A DNA stretch of 64,000 nucleotides, taken from Isoetes taiwanensis. Taxonomy: Eukaryota > Streptophyta > Lycopodiopsida > Isoetales > Isoetaceae. Under the pieces are notes generated by a model that saw only the letters and a list, made by a program, of their open reading frames with translations, ran no database searches and had not been told where the DNA came from. The DNA lies in NCBI GenBank assembly GCA_021234155.1, contig JAJEKV010000032.1, positions 11,228,099-11,292,098 of the forward strand, in the 5' to 3' direction. The number at the start of each line of letters is the position of its first letter. Within the stretch, counting starts at the first letter, position 1. Positions 1 to 10,027 of this stretch are shown here, piece after piece. The position numbers and the translations under genes are program-made.

Positions 1-675
1 GAAACTTCTTGATATCAATGAGAATACATTAGCTCTCGCAATCGAGAGAGAAAATGATGGAGACAAGAACCAAAACTCATCTAAAACTCGAATGCTAGCT
101 CTACTCATATATATAGTACAATGGCACACTCTGTCAGATTTCGGTGCCGACTCCTGGAAGGAGGCCTGATTTGTGGGAATGTTGGCGGTGCCTCTTGAAA
201 TGCCTGGAATCACGTTGACGCTGACGCTTGACGGCCCGTCACTTGTCTGTTCTCTGCCTCTTCTTTGGCGCGGGCATGGCCTTCTGCGTGGTCTGTTGCT
301 TGGTCTGCTGCTTGGTCTTCTGCTGGGCTTTTGACGACTGACCTCGACCTGACTGTGGCTCCTTGTTCTTGACCTGGTCCTCCGTGTGCATGAATAGTCC
401 TGTACTAGGTCGTACAGGACTAACATGCACGCGGGTTTGGAGTTCCTTCCATTGCAATCAAGATCATCAATCCGCTAGACATATCGTTGATGCCAGTGTT
501 GCACTGAAATTGCCTTATATGCAAGCAGACCGATCTAAAGGATGCATCTACACCATTCAAAATAGGCATGCGCCACTGTATACAGTTGTAGATAGTGATT
601 TTACAGTTATAACAGCAAGTCCAGATGGCTGCGAATCAGTCTAATTCAGCAAGGTCACCCAAACAATAGCGGCCG
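1..675. other. No recognised gene; possible LTR edge
   Basis: Open frames exist on both strands here (239-457 minus, lysine/glutamine-rich; 363-644 plus) but neither resembles a family I know and they overlap each other. On the minus strand the first 140 bases contain a TATA-like run (around 105-120) followed by sequence resembling the R/U5 end of a Ty1-copia LTR, so the left edge may be the tail of a retrotransposon cut by the window. This is a weak inference. Confidence 0.2.
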
Positions 676-676
676 T

Positions 677-748
677 CTATTGCCATGTTTCTGATAGAAT
701 TATAAGGTACCTCTATTGCCATGTTTCTGATAAAATTATAAGGCATTG
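677..748. repeat. 36-bp tandem duplication (2 copies)
   Basis: A 36-base unit beginning ctattgccatgtttctgat occurs at 677 and again at 713, with one base change in the middle and divergence at the end. It abuts the tRNA-like element that follows and may be part of its tail. Confidence 0.85.
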
Positions 749-850
749 AACCTGGGATTTGAACCCGAGGTAAATTCCAATCCTCAAGCTCCAACACACT
801 TCTTCCACTCCAATCTAAAGCCAGGAAAAGACTTGTGTTTACCTTCTACA
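749..850 (-). repeat. tRNA-related SINE-like fragment
   Basis: On the minus strand positions 765-755 read as a perfect RNA polymerase III B box (GGTTCAAATCC). A weaker A-box-like stretch lies about 55 bases upstream on that strand (around 825-840). The spacing fits a tRNA-derived SINE head. No cloverleaf with a proper acceptor stem can be drawn, so a functional tRNA gene is unlikely. Confidence 0.35.
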
Positions 851-1025
851 CCAAGCAATCCACTGCAGTCTTTAAATAATCTGGCTAAAAAAGCCAGAGC
901 AAGCAACCAAAAGCTTTAAATAAAGTTATTGGACTCTCTAGTGTAAAGGGAGAGTCCGATAATTAAGTTATTACTCCTAGGAGTGATAACTTGTTATCAG
1001 TACTAGGAGATAATTAGTTATCAGC

Positions 1026-1243
1026 TCGATAAGGTGGTTATCGGTCTTTGCCTCGGCTGATAACAAAAAATGCATGGCCTCGGTTTTATGTCCTCGGCCA
1101 GATATTTGCACGTAAGGTCGAGGCCCGCTAGGGGCCCTAACGGGCCTCGGCCTTACATGCAAATATCAGACCTCGGACGTACAGCCTCGGTCACGCATTT
1201 TTGGTTATCAACCTTGGCCAGACCAATAACTTTACTTTATCGG
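1026..1243. repeat. Foldback inverted repeat (hairpin element)
   Basis: The two halves are inverted copies around a centre at about 1135. The inner arms contain GATATTTGCA and its complement TGCAAATATC, plus the matching pair AGGCCCGCTAGGG / CCCTAACGGGCCT. The outer arms (gataaggtggttat... / ...ataactttactttatc) pair with more mismatches. The GC-rich core (CTCGG/CCGAG steps) contrasts with the AT-rich surroundings. It is probably a non-autonomous foldback transposon. The short open frames on both strands here are products of the inverted repeat. Confidence 0.7.
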
Positions 1244-2640
1244 TTTCTCCAACAACCTGCAAATAGTTCACAGCTTTTCTAGCCAATCTTCAGTCACAAA
1301 AGCTCCAATCAGCACACTGATCTTCCTGCACACCACATAGGCGAATTTTCCTAGTCCCTTCTTGAAATTGAACCCCGACCTCCTTTGGTTCAAGCTTGCT
1401 TCAAAATAAACGTTTTAGAAAACTAGGCTTCCGAAAATCCTTTAGCTATCCCCCCGATTCAAGCTAATTTCAAACCAGACCAATGTGTTCTTTTTAGCTT
1501 GATAAATTGCAGGAATGCATTTATTTTCAAAAAAATGCTAGAAGCGGCTACCTCTAAAAGCAAAGCATAATCAAGTGAAGAACCTATAAGGGGCACATAA
1601 TGACCACAAATATAGCAATTCATATGTAGTCATAACTTCATCATGGGATGAAGTGATCCTACGAAAGACCTCTAAATACCTTCATTTGCAATAATATAAG
1701 GATTTTCTAAATGAATAGAACAAGCCTTTTGAATGTACAGGATGGAAAGTAAATTATCAACAGACTAATGAAGGTGGTCCACCTTGGCAAAAACTACATA
1801 AAGGAATTTGTTGATTTAACTAGTGAGAAAAACTGTTTGGAAGCACATGATGATAAGAAGAAAAAGAATGCAAACACTGACAGAATTTCAAAGACTTTAA
1901 GTAAAAGAAAATGTCTATGGCTTGGCCGATGCAAATTCGTCTTTATTGCGTCACAAAAGAGAAATGTTCGCGGCAGCCTTGGTCGCCTCGATAAATTTCT
2001 TGTAATTATTAACAATAGTATATTAGTTTTTGTTATTTTCTTTGCAACTATCTAGAATGCCCCTATGCGATGGGGTCAACATGGATTTGTATCTTCTGGT
2101 ATGGTTCATGTCATGAAGCGACCTATGAATTTAGATTTCTCCAGCGAGGAAGGGACCTTCTTTAGCAACCTGCAAGTTATTGGTTAGGGCAGATAATTTG
2201 CAATTGCATATTAAGGCATATAACCAGCATATCCAACAAATACACTAGCATGTCCCCACCAACAAAATGAGGGTTTGCCCTTTAAGGCAACATAAAAAGA
2301 GGGATAAGGCTGAAAGTCCATGATCAATAGAAAGTTCATACCAGAAGAAGATAGTTTTACCTTGGTTTCTTTAATCCCCAACGAAAATATTCCATCCTTG
2401 AGGATCCATGTCATTTACTAATTAGGAGACCCTATTCATCGTACGACACACGCCAGGTGGACTCACGAAGAATCCGAGTTGTCAACATCCTCGCTGCATC
2501 CCAGCCTCAAGGATCCACGTCTGGCCCTGACATGGATCCATCCCTCTGGGATCATGCAATGCGACTGATATGAGGTGGGCAGATGCTAGTTATAACCTAT
2601 AACAGTATCCCTGAAGGAATTTGCAAGACTCTATTCAACC
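1244..2640. other. Stretch without recognisable genes
   Basis: AT-rich sequence with only short open frames (for example 1768-2055 plus and 1794-2015 minus, which overlap each other). None shows a domain I recognise. No repeat, RNA gene or mobile-element end was seen. Confidence 0.4.
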
Positions 2641-2664
2641 ATTGAACTATCGTCTTTCAATATC

Positions 2665-3117
2665 TGGTGTCAATAAACAAGTGTACACCAACGAAACAAT
2701 TATGCTCACTAGATAATCTTCAAAGGTTCTTTACAAACAGAATTCATTTGTTAATGATCAAATCACTGTTTACAATCCTTTATATACATTGGCCATCCCG
2801 GGCAGCATTCTCAATCCATTATTTTTGAATTCAATCCTCTCTATTAATGCAACACCGAATGCTCCTGCTTATTTTATCTCGGCAACCGAGATTTCAATCT
2901 GCCATTTACAGATTCGGTTATGTTAAACTCTCATTCTGCCATATCTCGGCAACCGAGATTTCAATCTGCCATTTACAGATTCGGTTATGTTAAACTCTCA
3001 TTCTGCCACTGTAGCATTTCCATAAACCGTATAGGCCATTTCATCTTTTAAGATAGTCGTATAAACCATTGGCCTAGCCCCATGTATATTTACCTTATAT
3101 TTATGCATGCTACATCA
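2665..3117 (-). repeat. Candidate copia 3' LTR (decayed), with internal 67-bp tandem repeat
   Basis: Reading the minus strand, the stretch starts TGATGTAGC and ends GACACCA. It has a TATA-like gtatataaagg box about 300 bases in, and lies directly downstream of copia RNase H remnants (3272-3548). That is where the 3' LTR of a minus-strand Ty1-copia element should be. Inside it a 67-base unit containing ctcggcaaccgagatttcaa is repeated twice (about 2875-2941 and 2942-3008). No second LTR was found, so the LTR assignment rests on position, ends and TATA box only. Confidence 0.45.
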
Positions 3118-3271
3118 CTTAATAAATCAATCCTTACTTAGATGCATGCCTTTGGTAAGATCTTCCTAAGGAATAGATCTCTAAACATTTTCTCACATGA
3201 CTTCCACTGAATATAACATGAACATTTCTTTCATCCTTATATTCTGAACAATTCAGCATATTTCTTAGCTA

Positions 3272-3548
3272 GACAAATCTGCTTTCAGTAAAGCTTTTGT
3301 TAACAAATCTGCCAATTGAATTTCAGTATTTATATATTCTAGCTATACATGTTGCTTATTAACCATCTCCCTGATGAAGTGCATCTTTAACTCGATGTGT
3401 TTACTTCTTTCGTGTGGCACAGGGTTTTTGATCATAGCTATGCAGCTTTTGCTATTTGAAAATAATGTTGTCGCATTTACTTCTCTTTTGCCACAAGGAT
3501 TGTAGCAACATGATCTGCCTCAGTCGAAGACATAGCAGTTGAAGATTG
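3272..3548 (-). pseudogene. Ty1-copia RNase H remnant
   Basis: Minus-strand translation, with interruptions, gives the signature end of copia polyproteins: a SSTEAD-like motif, then a motif like KNPVPHERSKHIELKMHFIR, then a version of QLADLLTKAL. These are the RNase H active-site region and its conserved C-terminal tail. In-frame stops follow the SSTEAD segment and interrupt the later part, and no integrase or reverse transcriptase is visible upstream (3550-4200). It is therefore a truncated, dead element, distinct from the better preserved copia at 4890-9055. Confidence 0.75.
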
Positions 3549-4213
3549 TTTTTTGCAAAATGGTGGATTCACAAGCAGCATCAGAGGTATCTCTCTTTAT
3601 ATATGTCAAGGAGCATAGGAGTGAAGGTGCTCTGGCCACTTCAACAGAGCAGTCTAGGGTAGGTTTTTATGATGTCTTTTCTCTTCGTAGTTCCGTCTTC
3701 TTAAATGTGTTCCTAAACTGATTTCCTTGCTTGTTTGCAGTTGTTAGAGCCCAGATAGCAATGTGTTGGAGCTTCAAGGGAGTATAGGAAACTTCGGTTT
3801 GCATTGTGACTGGAGCTTCCAGGGGCATAGGAAGAAAGAGCTTTTTCTCTTGGAACAGCAAGAAGCAAAGTATCAAGACAAACGAAAATATTGTAAATAA
3901 TGTGGAACATGAAATACTGTCTCTGCCTCTGCATCTGCTGGAAACTCCTCTGCTGATCATTGTAAACCTTCTCTTGCAAATATTTTCAGATGGTAAGTAG
4001 ATTTATCCTGGTTTATATAGATGTAAATTTACGGCAAGTGGTAAGAACTGATTTGGAGAGTGGAGTGGAGTTCTTATATAGATGTAAATTTATGGTAATG
4101 AAAATCATTGTCTATAATAAAATGTTTTCGGCATCAACATATAACACCTAGGAATACCATTGCAATTTCGGAAACAGATCCCCTTATAAAATGGCCCTTC
4201 TGCAAGAAACTTT
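3549..4213. other. Intergenic, 3' flank of the calmodulin-like gene
   Basis: Short overlapping frames on both strands (3667-3979 minus, 3806-4000 plus) lack recognisable domains. A short direct repeat (tatagatgtaaattta) occurs at about 4016 and 4077. The last ~150 bases probably hold the 3' UTR of the minus-strand gene that ends at 4214. Confidence 0.4.
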
Positions 4214-4834
4214 CTAGAATGAAGGTATAGGTGCAGACTGTCTGGGAGACATCATGAGCTTAAATTCTGAGAAATTTACCAAACCATCTCCATCAGAATC
4301 CACACCTCTTATCATGTGCTCACATTCCTTTACCTTGTGTTGCTGGACAAAGCCTAAATTAGTTAGCACAGTATGAAGCTCTTGAGCACTGATGAATCCA
4401 TCATTATTGCGGTCGAAAAGACGGAAAGCTTGATATAACTCCTGCTCTTCCTCCTCTTCATTCTTTGAACTTTTATGCAATGAAATGAACTCCTCAAAAT
4501 CAACCAATCCATCACCATTTTCATCCACAGACTTTAGCATAAGCTCAATTTCCTCTGCAGAGCTAGGACTGTCCAGCTTTGCCATGAGCTCTTGCAGCTC
4601 TTCAATGCTGATAAAACCATCTCCATTTAAATCAAGAGTATTGAAAACTTTTTGCATCTCCTTCCTTTCTTCTTCAAGTTGAGCTTTCATCTCCTCTTCA
4701 TTGGGAACCATGATGTTTTCCAGAGATCCTTTTGGGCTCAGAACTGAGTTAAAATGCCAATGGTCTTCTAGAAGAAAATCCACCTTTGGAGTTTCAACTT
4801 TGAGGTCTACAGTGCTGTTATTTGTGGACCTCAT
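4214..4834 (-). CDS. Calmodulin-like protein (CML), four EF-hands
   Basis: This 206-residue intronless ORF encodes a calcium sensor of the plant CML family, which binds Ca2+ and relays the signal to target proteins in cytosol or nucleus. Four canonical 12-residue EF loops are visible: DLNGDGFISIEE (68-79), DENGDGLVDFEE (104-115), DRNNDGFISAQE (141-152) and DSDGDGLVNFSE (179-190). All have acidic residues at positions 1 and 12 and Gly at position 6, so all should bind calcium. A glutamate-rich linker (126-131) separates the two EF pairs. The first 50 residues are an unconserved polar extension, usual for CMLs and absent from calmodulin. The start chosen is the first Met of the open frame. A possible splice acceptor (ctttcag) 11 bases upstream leaves room for a 5' UTR intron. 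A copia element sits 55 bp upstream, so its promoter has been displaced or replaced. Confidence 0.93.
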   Translation of the reverse strand: MRSTNNSTVDLKVETPKVDFLLEDHWHFNSVLSPKGSLENIMVPNEEEMKAQLEEERKEMQKVFNTLDLNGDGFISIEELQELMAKLDSPSSAEEIELMLKSVDENGDGLVDFEEFISLHKSSKNEEEEEQELYQAFRLFDRNNDGFISAQELHTVLTNLGFVQQHKVKECEHMIRGVDSDGDGLVNFSEFKLMMSPRQSAPIPSF

Positions 4835-4889
4835 TGAATTGGAACTGAAAGATTTAGAAAGTGAAACAGGGGATAATTCAGAGCGTGAA
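4835..4889 (-). promoter_or_regulatory. Remaining native 5' leader of the CML gene, cut by copia
   Basis: Only 55 bases separate the CML start codon from the left LTR, and the last five (4885-4889, gtgaa) are the target-site duplication. The native upstream sequence resumes at 9056 on the far side of the element. Any original promoter is now more than 4 kb away, unless the LTR supplies a substitute. Confidence 0.7.
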
Positions 4890-5232
4890 TGTTGTATATA
4901 TAGCCTTTACACATGTCATGTAGAAGCAGCATGAAGCAACAAATGGGAAACCATGCATGCGGGCATGGCATGCGGAATAGTTGCATGCGGGCATGGCAGA
5001 TAGTATAAGAGGAGACTCACTGGAAGCAAGAAGAAGGTGGAGAGAAGCAAGGAAGCGGTGCATCTGGGTGGAACAATCCAGTGATTGGATTGAAGGTGAA
5101 GTGGCTGAATTGCAGATGGCTTTAGGTGGAGTCTTGTTTATGCTTGAAGGGATAGAGCTTGGGCTCTACGGTACATACATACAGAAGAAGAGTGGCTGTG
5201 GCAACAAGCCGAGTAACGCTAAGAATCGAACA
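4890..5232 (+). repeat. Copia 5' LTR
   Basis: 343-bp long terminal repeat, TG...CA ended, with a TATA-like tgtatatatagcc at its extreme left. It matches the right LTR except in six short clusters, each of which contains a CAG or CTG in one or both copies (see findings). Confidence 0.95.
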
Positions 5233-5233
5233 G

Positions 5234-5246
5234 TGGTATCGTGAGC
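5234..5246 (+). other. Copia primer-binding site
   Basis: One base after the LTR, tggtatcgtgagc resembles the complement of the 3' end of initiator methionine tRNA (TGGTATCAGAGC), the usual primer for Ty1-copia elements. A small mismatch lies in the middle. Confidence 0.8.
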
Positions 5247-5815
5247 ACAAGAACACTTTGGTCATCTTCACAGATTGTCCAAGACCCGGAGGATTGTTTT
5301 GTTACCCGGTTTCAAGGAAGACATGGCAAGCATACGAGTAGCTTGTTAATGTGTGTAAGGGAGACTAGGCGAGCCGTGCTTATGGACGGCAGATGGTTGA
5401 ATTCAATAGAAAACTTGCAATTGAGAAAGAGAACCGGGAATGATTGGAGCAATTGCAAATGTGCAGAGGAGAACTCATGTATTGACCATCGACTGGAGCG
5501 AAGTTTCGGTGGTAAGCTCACCAAGAATCTTTGCGTCATGTTAAAACCAATGAAAAGCATGTAGTCAAGATGGGAAATGGAGTTCTTCGAGGTGTACATG
5601 GGCACGGGAATCTAGAATTGACAAGGGAAGGTAAAACTATTCTTAATGTGCCGAGAGCATTATATGTCCGGGTATGTTGTTCAACTGGTTTCAGAAAGTG
5701 ATTTAGTAGATGATGGTTATGAATTAAGATTTCATAAGACTGGGTGCAAGTTCATAAAAGATGGTGTGAAAACCTTTGAGGCACAAAGGAACGGAAAGCT
5801 GTTTGAATTGGATGC

Positions 5816-6684
5816 GAGGTTATCAATAAAGTTTTCATTATGGATGATCCGCATACATGGCATCTTAGAATGGGGCATGTCAATTATAACATATTAAAAT
5901 TGCACGTAAAACATAAGTTGTTAGATGGGTTGATATGTAATGATGAAGATCATGGCGTGTGTGAGGCATGTATGCTTGGAAAGCAAGCTAGACTTCCCTT
6001 TAAAAATAAAGGACGGCGAAAGCAACCGAAGTTGTTTTGAATTAGTGCATTCGACGGCGTGTGTGGACCTATGCAAACACTGAGCCTTTGGGGAAAATCA
6101 TATTTTGCCACTTTTATAGATGATTGTAGCAGATTTAACCAAATGTTATTATCTTCGCACAAAAGATCAAGTATATGATGCTTTTCGGCTTTATGTCGCA
6201 GAGGTAGAGCGAGAAACATCCAAACGTGTAAAATCGTTGAGGTCAGATCTCGGAGGAGAATACAGGTCGAGTGAATTCACAAAGTTCTGTCATGTGCAGG
6301 GTATTAGAAGACAGTATACATGTCGATATACACCTCGCCAGAACGGGTAGCAGAACGTAAGAACCGCGACCATAATGGATGCGGCTAGATGCATGTTGAA
6401 ACATGCGGGGATTGCCTAACTTTTTATGGGGAGAAGCAGTAGCTGCAGCCTGCTATGTGCAGAACAGGTTGCCCACAGCTGCATTGAAGGGAGCAGTTCC
6501 TGAGGAGAAGTGGTCTGGAAGAAGGCAGTCCGTCGATCGATTGAGGGTCTACGGATGTTTAGCGTACATGCTCGTGCCAGAGGAGCTGCGGAGGAAGTTA
6601 GATGATCGAAGTATCCCCACTTTTCTAGTAGGGTATGATGAGGAGGCAAACGGCTATAGGCTATATGAACTGCGTGACCCATAA
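5816..6684 (+). pseudogene. Copia gag-pre-integrase and integrase, frameshifted
   Basis: The HHCC zinc-binding module of retroviral-type integrase is seen around 5852-5995 (WHLRMGH ... CEACMLGKQ). The catalytic core follows: SDLGGEYRSSEF near 6244-6285, then YTPRQNG near 6330. There the frame breaks: the expected NGVAERKNR tail continues after a single-base shift at about 6348. Further shifts precede LPNFLWGEAV (about 6412) and the rest of the core. The final segment (6403-6684) reads in one frame through KLDDRSIPTFLVGYD, the conserved copia stretch after the core. The protein would insert element cDNA into the genome, but this copy cannot make it. Confidence 0.85.
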
Positions 6685-7044
6685 AGTTTATGTTAGCAGG
6701 GATGTTGAATTTGATGAAAGAATACTTTATAAGGATAGGAAATCTTTGACAGTGCAGGAAGCAGCGGAATGGATACCAATAGACGAAGACGATCTAGAGA
6801 AGGATGCGGAGAAGATCAAGGAGACAGTAGCGGAACCAGATGTAGTAATAAGTGATGACTCAGATGATGAGCCGGATGGGGTGCATGAGACCATAGAGGT
6901 CAACAGTGCACCACATACACCGGAGGCAGAGCACGAGGAGGTGCATGAGGCTCTTGGAGCCGATAGTGTGCCGATGTGCAAGAAGAAGTGCATGAAGGAA
7001 GGCAAGAAGACATTGAAAGTAGAACAACCACACGCCGCATGTAG

Positions 7045-7806
7045 GTGGAACGGCTTAAGGCAGAACTTCCTTTTGATGCAGATGCTTATGGCAGGACAAA
7101 GCGAGTTCCAAAACCGAAGATAATATCTTGTGTGGTGGAGCCCAAGACAGTAGAACAAGCTGTGATGGGAGCTGATTCCCTCAAATGGAAGGAGGCTATG
7201 GAGAGTGAGTTGAAATCATTTGAAGAAACTGGAACATATGAATTGGTGTCACGTCCGAGGAGCAAAAATGTGGTTGGCAGTAAGTGGCTCTTTAAAATAA
7301 AGAGAAATGCTGATGGATCAGTAGAAAGGTATAAAGCTCGGCTAGTAGCAAAAGGATACACTCAGGAAGAAGGAGTAGACTATACAGATACTTTTTCACC
7401 CATAGTCAAGGTGACTAGTCTAAGAACCCTGATAGCATTGGCAGTTCAGAATGATATGGAGATAGAGCATATGGACGTGAAGACGGCTTTCTTAAATGGA
7501 GAACTAGAAGAAGAGATCTATATGGAGCAGCCTGAAGGATATGAGCAGGGGAAGAATATGGTGTGCAGACTGAAAAAAGCGATATACGGCTTGAGACAAG
7601 CATCTAGGCAATGGTATGTTTGCATGAATAAGTTTTTGCTTTCAATTGGGTTTAGAAAGTTGAAAACGGAAGGCAATCTATACATGTGGAAAGAAGGGGA
7701 CAAGTGCTTGATTATGGCACTTTATGTTGATGATTGTGTCATAGTCAGTAATGACAAATCATACCTAGAGAGATGCAAAGTGTTGTTGAAGAGACGATTA
7801 GAATAA
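7045..7806 (+). pseudogene. Copia reverse transcriptase (RVT_2) segment
   Basis: One 253-residue open frame covers the Ty1-copia reverse transcriptase domain. It shows KWKEAMESELKSFEETGTYE at the start, GSKWLFKIKRNADGSVERYKARLVAKGYTQ in overlapping blocks, the catalytic aspartate context MDVKTAFLNGELEEEIYMEQ, and the YVDD box near residue 228. It copies element RNA into cDNA. The frame is open, but it is separated from integrase by frameshifts and ends at 7806 before RNase H, so it is part of a broken polyprotein. The preceding 6635-7123 frame is the acidic linker between integrase and RT. Confidence 0.88.
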
Positions 7807-8700
7807 CGAGAACTAGGTGAGCTCAAGAAACCAAGTAGGTATGGAGTCGGAAGGAATAGGAAAAAAGGGGAGCTTGCTTTGACGCAAGAGCGAGAATATC
7901 AAAAAGGCTTTGGTCCGACACGGAATGGCAAATTGCAATATATCAAAAACACCCCTTGTACCGTGTAAAAAATTAGCGAAGAAGATGTGCCCGAGAAACT
8001 TGGCTGAACAAAGGGAAATGGAAAAGGTGCCGTGATCGCATTGATAGGCTCGCTTTTACATATTGCCAACAAAGACAAGGCCGATATCTCTTATGCGCTT
8101 AACTTGCTTTCGTTTTTGCAACAATCCGGGGACGAGAGCATTGGATAGCGCCAAAAAGGGTTTTGAGATATTTGAAGGGTACTTTGCATGATGGTATTCA
8201 CTTCACCAAGAGTGAAGAAAATGGTTTAAAAAGGTTATGCCGATGCAGACCGGGAGGAGATCCGGATGACGGGGAAGTCAACTTCGTGTTATGTGTGCAA
8301 ATTAGGTAATCTTTGCTATATCTTGGGGTGTAAGAAGCGTGAATGTGTAGCCAAATCTAGCGCAGGCGTAATATGTAGCAAATATCACAGCGGCCTCAAA
8401 TAATTTGGTTACGCTTGAGAATGCTCAAGGAGTTGGGATGTTTGTTGCCGAAAGTGCTACCAAGCTATCTTTGTGATAACAAGAGCGGAGTGGCAATGAC
8501 TAAAAATCCAGTTCATCATTCTCGAACCAAACACATTGAAATACACCATCACTTCATACGGGATGAAGTCGAAAAAGGGGAGATCGATGTGACTTATATC
8601 CCCACAAAATTGCAAAGAAAGCGGACATGCTCACTAAGGCTCTATCCGAACCTAAGTTGATAGATGCTAAAACCCGTGCCGGAGTTGTGGAGTGTAAAGG
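7807..8700 (+). pseudogene. Copia RNase H segment, heavily interrupted
   Basis: In mixed frames the segment shows remnants of the copia post-RT region: a KGTLHDGIHFT-like motif near 8175, a DADR/AKSSA-like active-site region near 8240-8370, and DNKSGVAMTKNPVHHSRTKH near 8470-8530. A degraded ADMLTKAL tail precedes the purine tract at 8702. Small indels break the frame every 50-150 bases. This is more than in the RT block just upstream, and many fall where CAG/CTG-containing codons would be expected. Confidence 0.8.
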
Positions 8701-8713
8701 CTAAGGGGGAGTA

Positions 8714-9055
8714 TGTTGTATATATAGCCTTTACACATGTCATGTAGAAGCAAAGATGAAGCAACAAATGGGAAACCATGCATGCGGGCATGGCATGCGG
8801 AATAGTTGCATGCGGGCATGGCGATAGTATAAGAGGAGACTCACCAAGCGTAAGAAGGTGGAGAGAAGCAAGGAAGCGGTGCATCTGGGTGGAACAATCC
8901 CAAGGATTGGATTGAAGGTGAAGTGGCTGAATTGCAGATGGCTTTAGGTGGAGTCTTGTTTATGCTTGAAGGGATAGAGCTTGGGCTCTCGGCTGTACAT
9001 ACAGCAGAAGAGTGCGGCTGTGGCAACAAGCCAGAGTACTGCTAAGAATCGAACA
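8714..9055 (+). repeat. Copia 3' LTR
   Basis: 342-bp copy of the left LTR, starting TGTTG after the purine tract and ending GAACA before the gtgaa duplication at 9056-9060. Confidence 0.95.
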
Positions 9056-9063
9056 GTGAAACC

Positions 9064-9354
9064 TCACAAATTTCCATGATAGTAAATGAACCCCAACACA
9101 AAAAAGAAAGAAAGATAACTACCTGTAAATTGCAACTGTCTTACCGTGTTATATAGCTGATATGTGGAAGCTGCCTGGAAGTTGCTTGATAGGAATTTCT
9201 CGGAAGCTTCCATAGTGCATTTTGGCCCACCCAATTTTTCGATCCTCTTACTGCAAACCAGTTGTTTACAATCCAGATTTTCCGAATTAAATTTAGAACG
9301 AAATCCTGAAGAAATAGCTTTAGACCCTTCATCGTTACCGGAATCTGGCGCCAC
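9064..9354 (-). other. Small ORF in the former upstream region of the CML gene
   Basis: A 96-residue open frame (start MAPDSGNDEG) lies just beyond the copia insertion on the same strand as the CML gene. It contains a good splice-donor context (ACAG|GTAGTT at 9123/9122) after 77 codons. Joining it to the possible acceptor 11 bases before the CML start gives the wrong frame, so I do not call an upstream CML exon. It may be 5' UTR or a chance frame. No domain is recognised. Confidence 0.25.
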
Positions 9355-9584
9355 GACACAGCGGGATTATAAATAAAATAGGGGAAAATTCTAAATATAC
9401 CCCTCTAAGGTTACAATATAGAAATAGGGTCGATTTTTTTATTGTTGGTGCATTTCTGGCTTGACACGTGTCACTGCCAATATCCCGGAATGGCAGTTGG
9501 GTGCCCTAATTCCGCGTGACAGGTTGAACCGGTCACTGCCTGTTTTTTCACTTCTAAATTTTTTTCGAGCAGTTCTAAGTTGTA

Positions 9585-9835
9585 AACATCAAAGTTACAT
9601 CAAAGTTACACATCAAAGCACATCAAAGTTACAAACATCAAAGTTACAAACCTCAGATTATCAAACTTAGATTTCAGTACAAAACTTAGATTATCAAAGT
9701 TAGATTTCAGTACAAACTTAGATTATCAAAGTTATCAAAAGTAGCAGATCAGCAACAGTCAAAGTTATCCCAACAGAGTACTCAAAGTACTCAAACTTAA
9801 GACACTAAACATCAAAAGTTGCAGATTTACAACAC
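9585..9835. repeat. Short-motif direct repeats, subterminal
   Basis: Variants of acatcaaagttac and gattatcaaacttagatttcag recur many times in this stretch, just inside the left end of the 9.4-13.4 kb locus. Such subterminal arrays often bind transposases; that role is inferred. Confidence 0.6.
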
Positions 9836-10027
9836 TGAAAGTTATCACAGCTCATTAGCGCAGTTCAAACCAAAATCAAGTCCCAATTGCGTCTTCCCCG
9901 TACAGACTTAACCGCAAATTCCAGACACTCCACTATCCACATTGCAGCTGCACACTCATTTCCTGCAAAGCATAAACAATTAAAACAAAAGATTATAAAG
10001 AAACTAAGAAAATTATAAAGAAAATAC

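Larger units (their letters stand above)
4890..9055 (+). mobile_element. Ty1-copia LTR retrotransposon, near complete but decayed
   Basis: Direct LTRs (4890-5232 and 8714-9055, 343 and 342 bp) begin TGTTG and end GAACA. They are flanked by a perfect 5-bp target duplication gtgaa (4885-4889 and 9056-9060). A primer-binding site follows the left LTR and a purine tract (aaggggga) precedes the right one. Integrase, reverse transcriptase and RNase H occur in copia order (integrase before RT), in several frames. The 4166-bp length is short for a full copia, and no convincing gag is seen between 5250 and 5800. It is inserted in the 5' flank of the CML gene, in opposite orientation to it. Confidence 0.95.

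Noticed and set aside
749-850. A tRNA gene on the minus strand
   Set aside because: Only the B box is convincing; the cloverleaf fails.
9064-9354. Upstream exon of the CML gene on the far side of copia
   Set aside because: A donor exists at 9123, but joining it to the acceptor before 4834 gives the wrong frame and an immediate stop.
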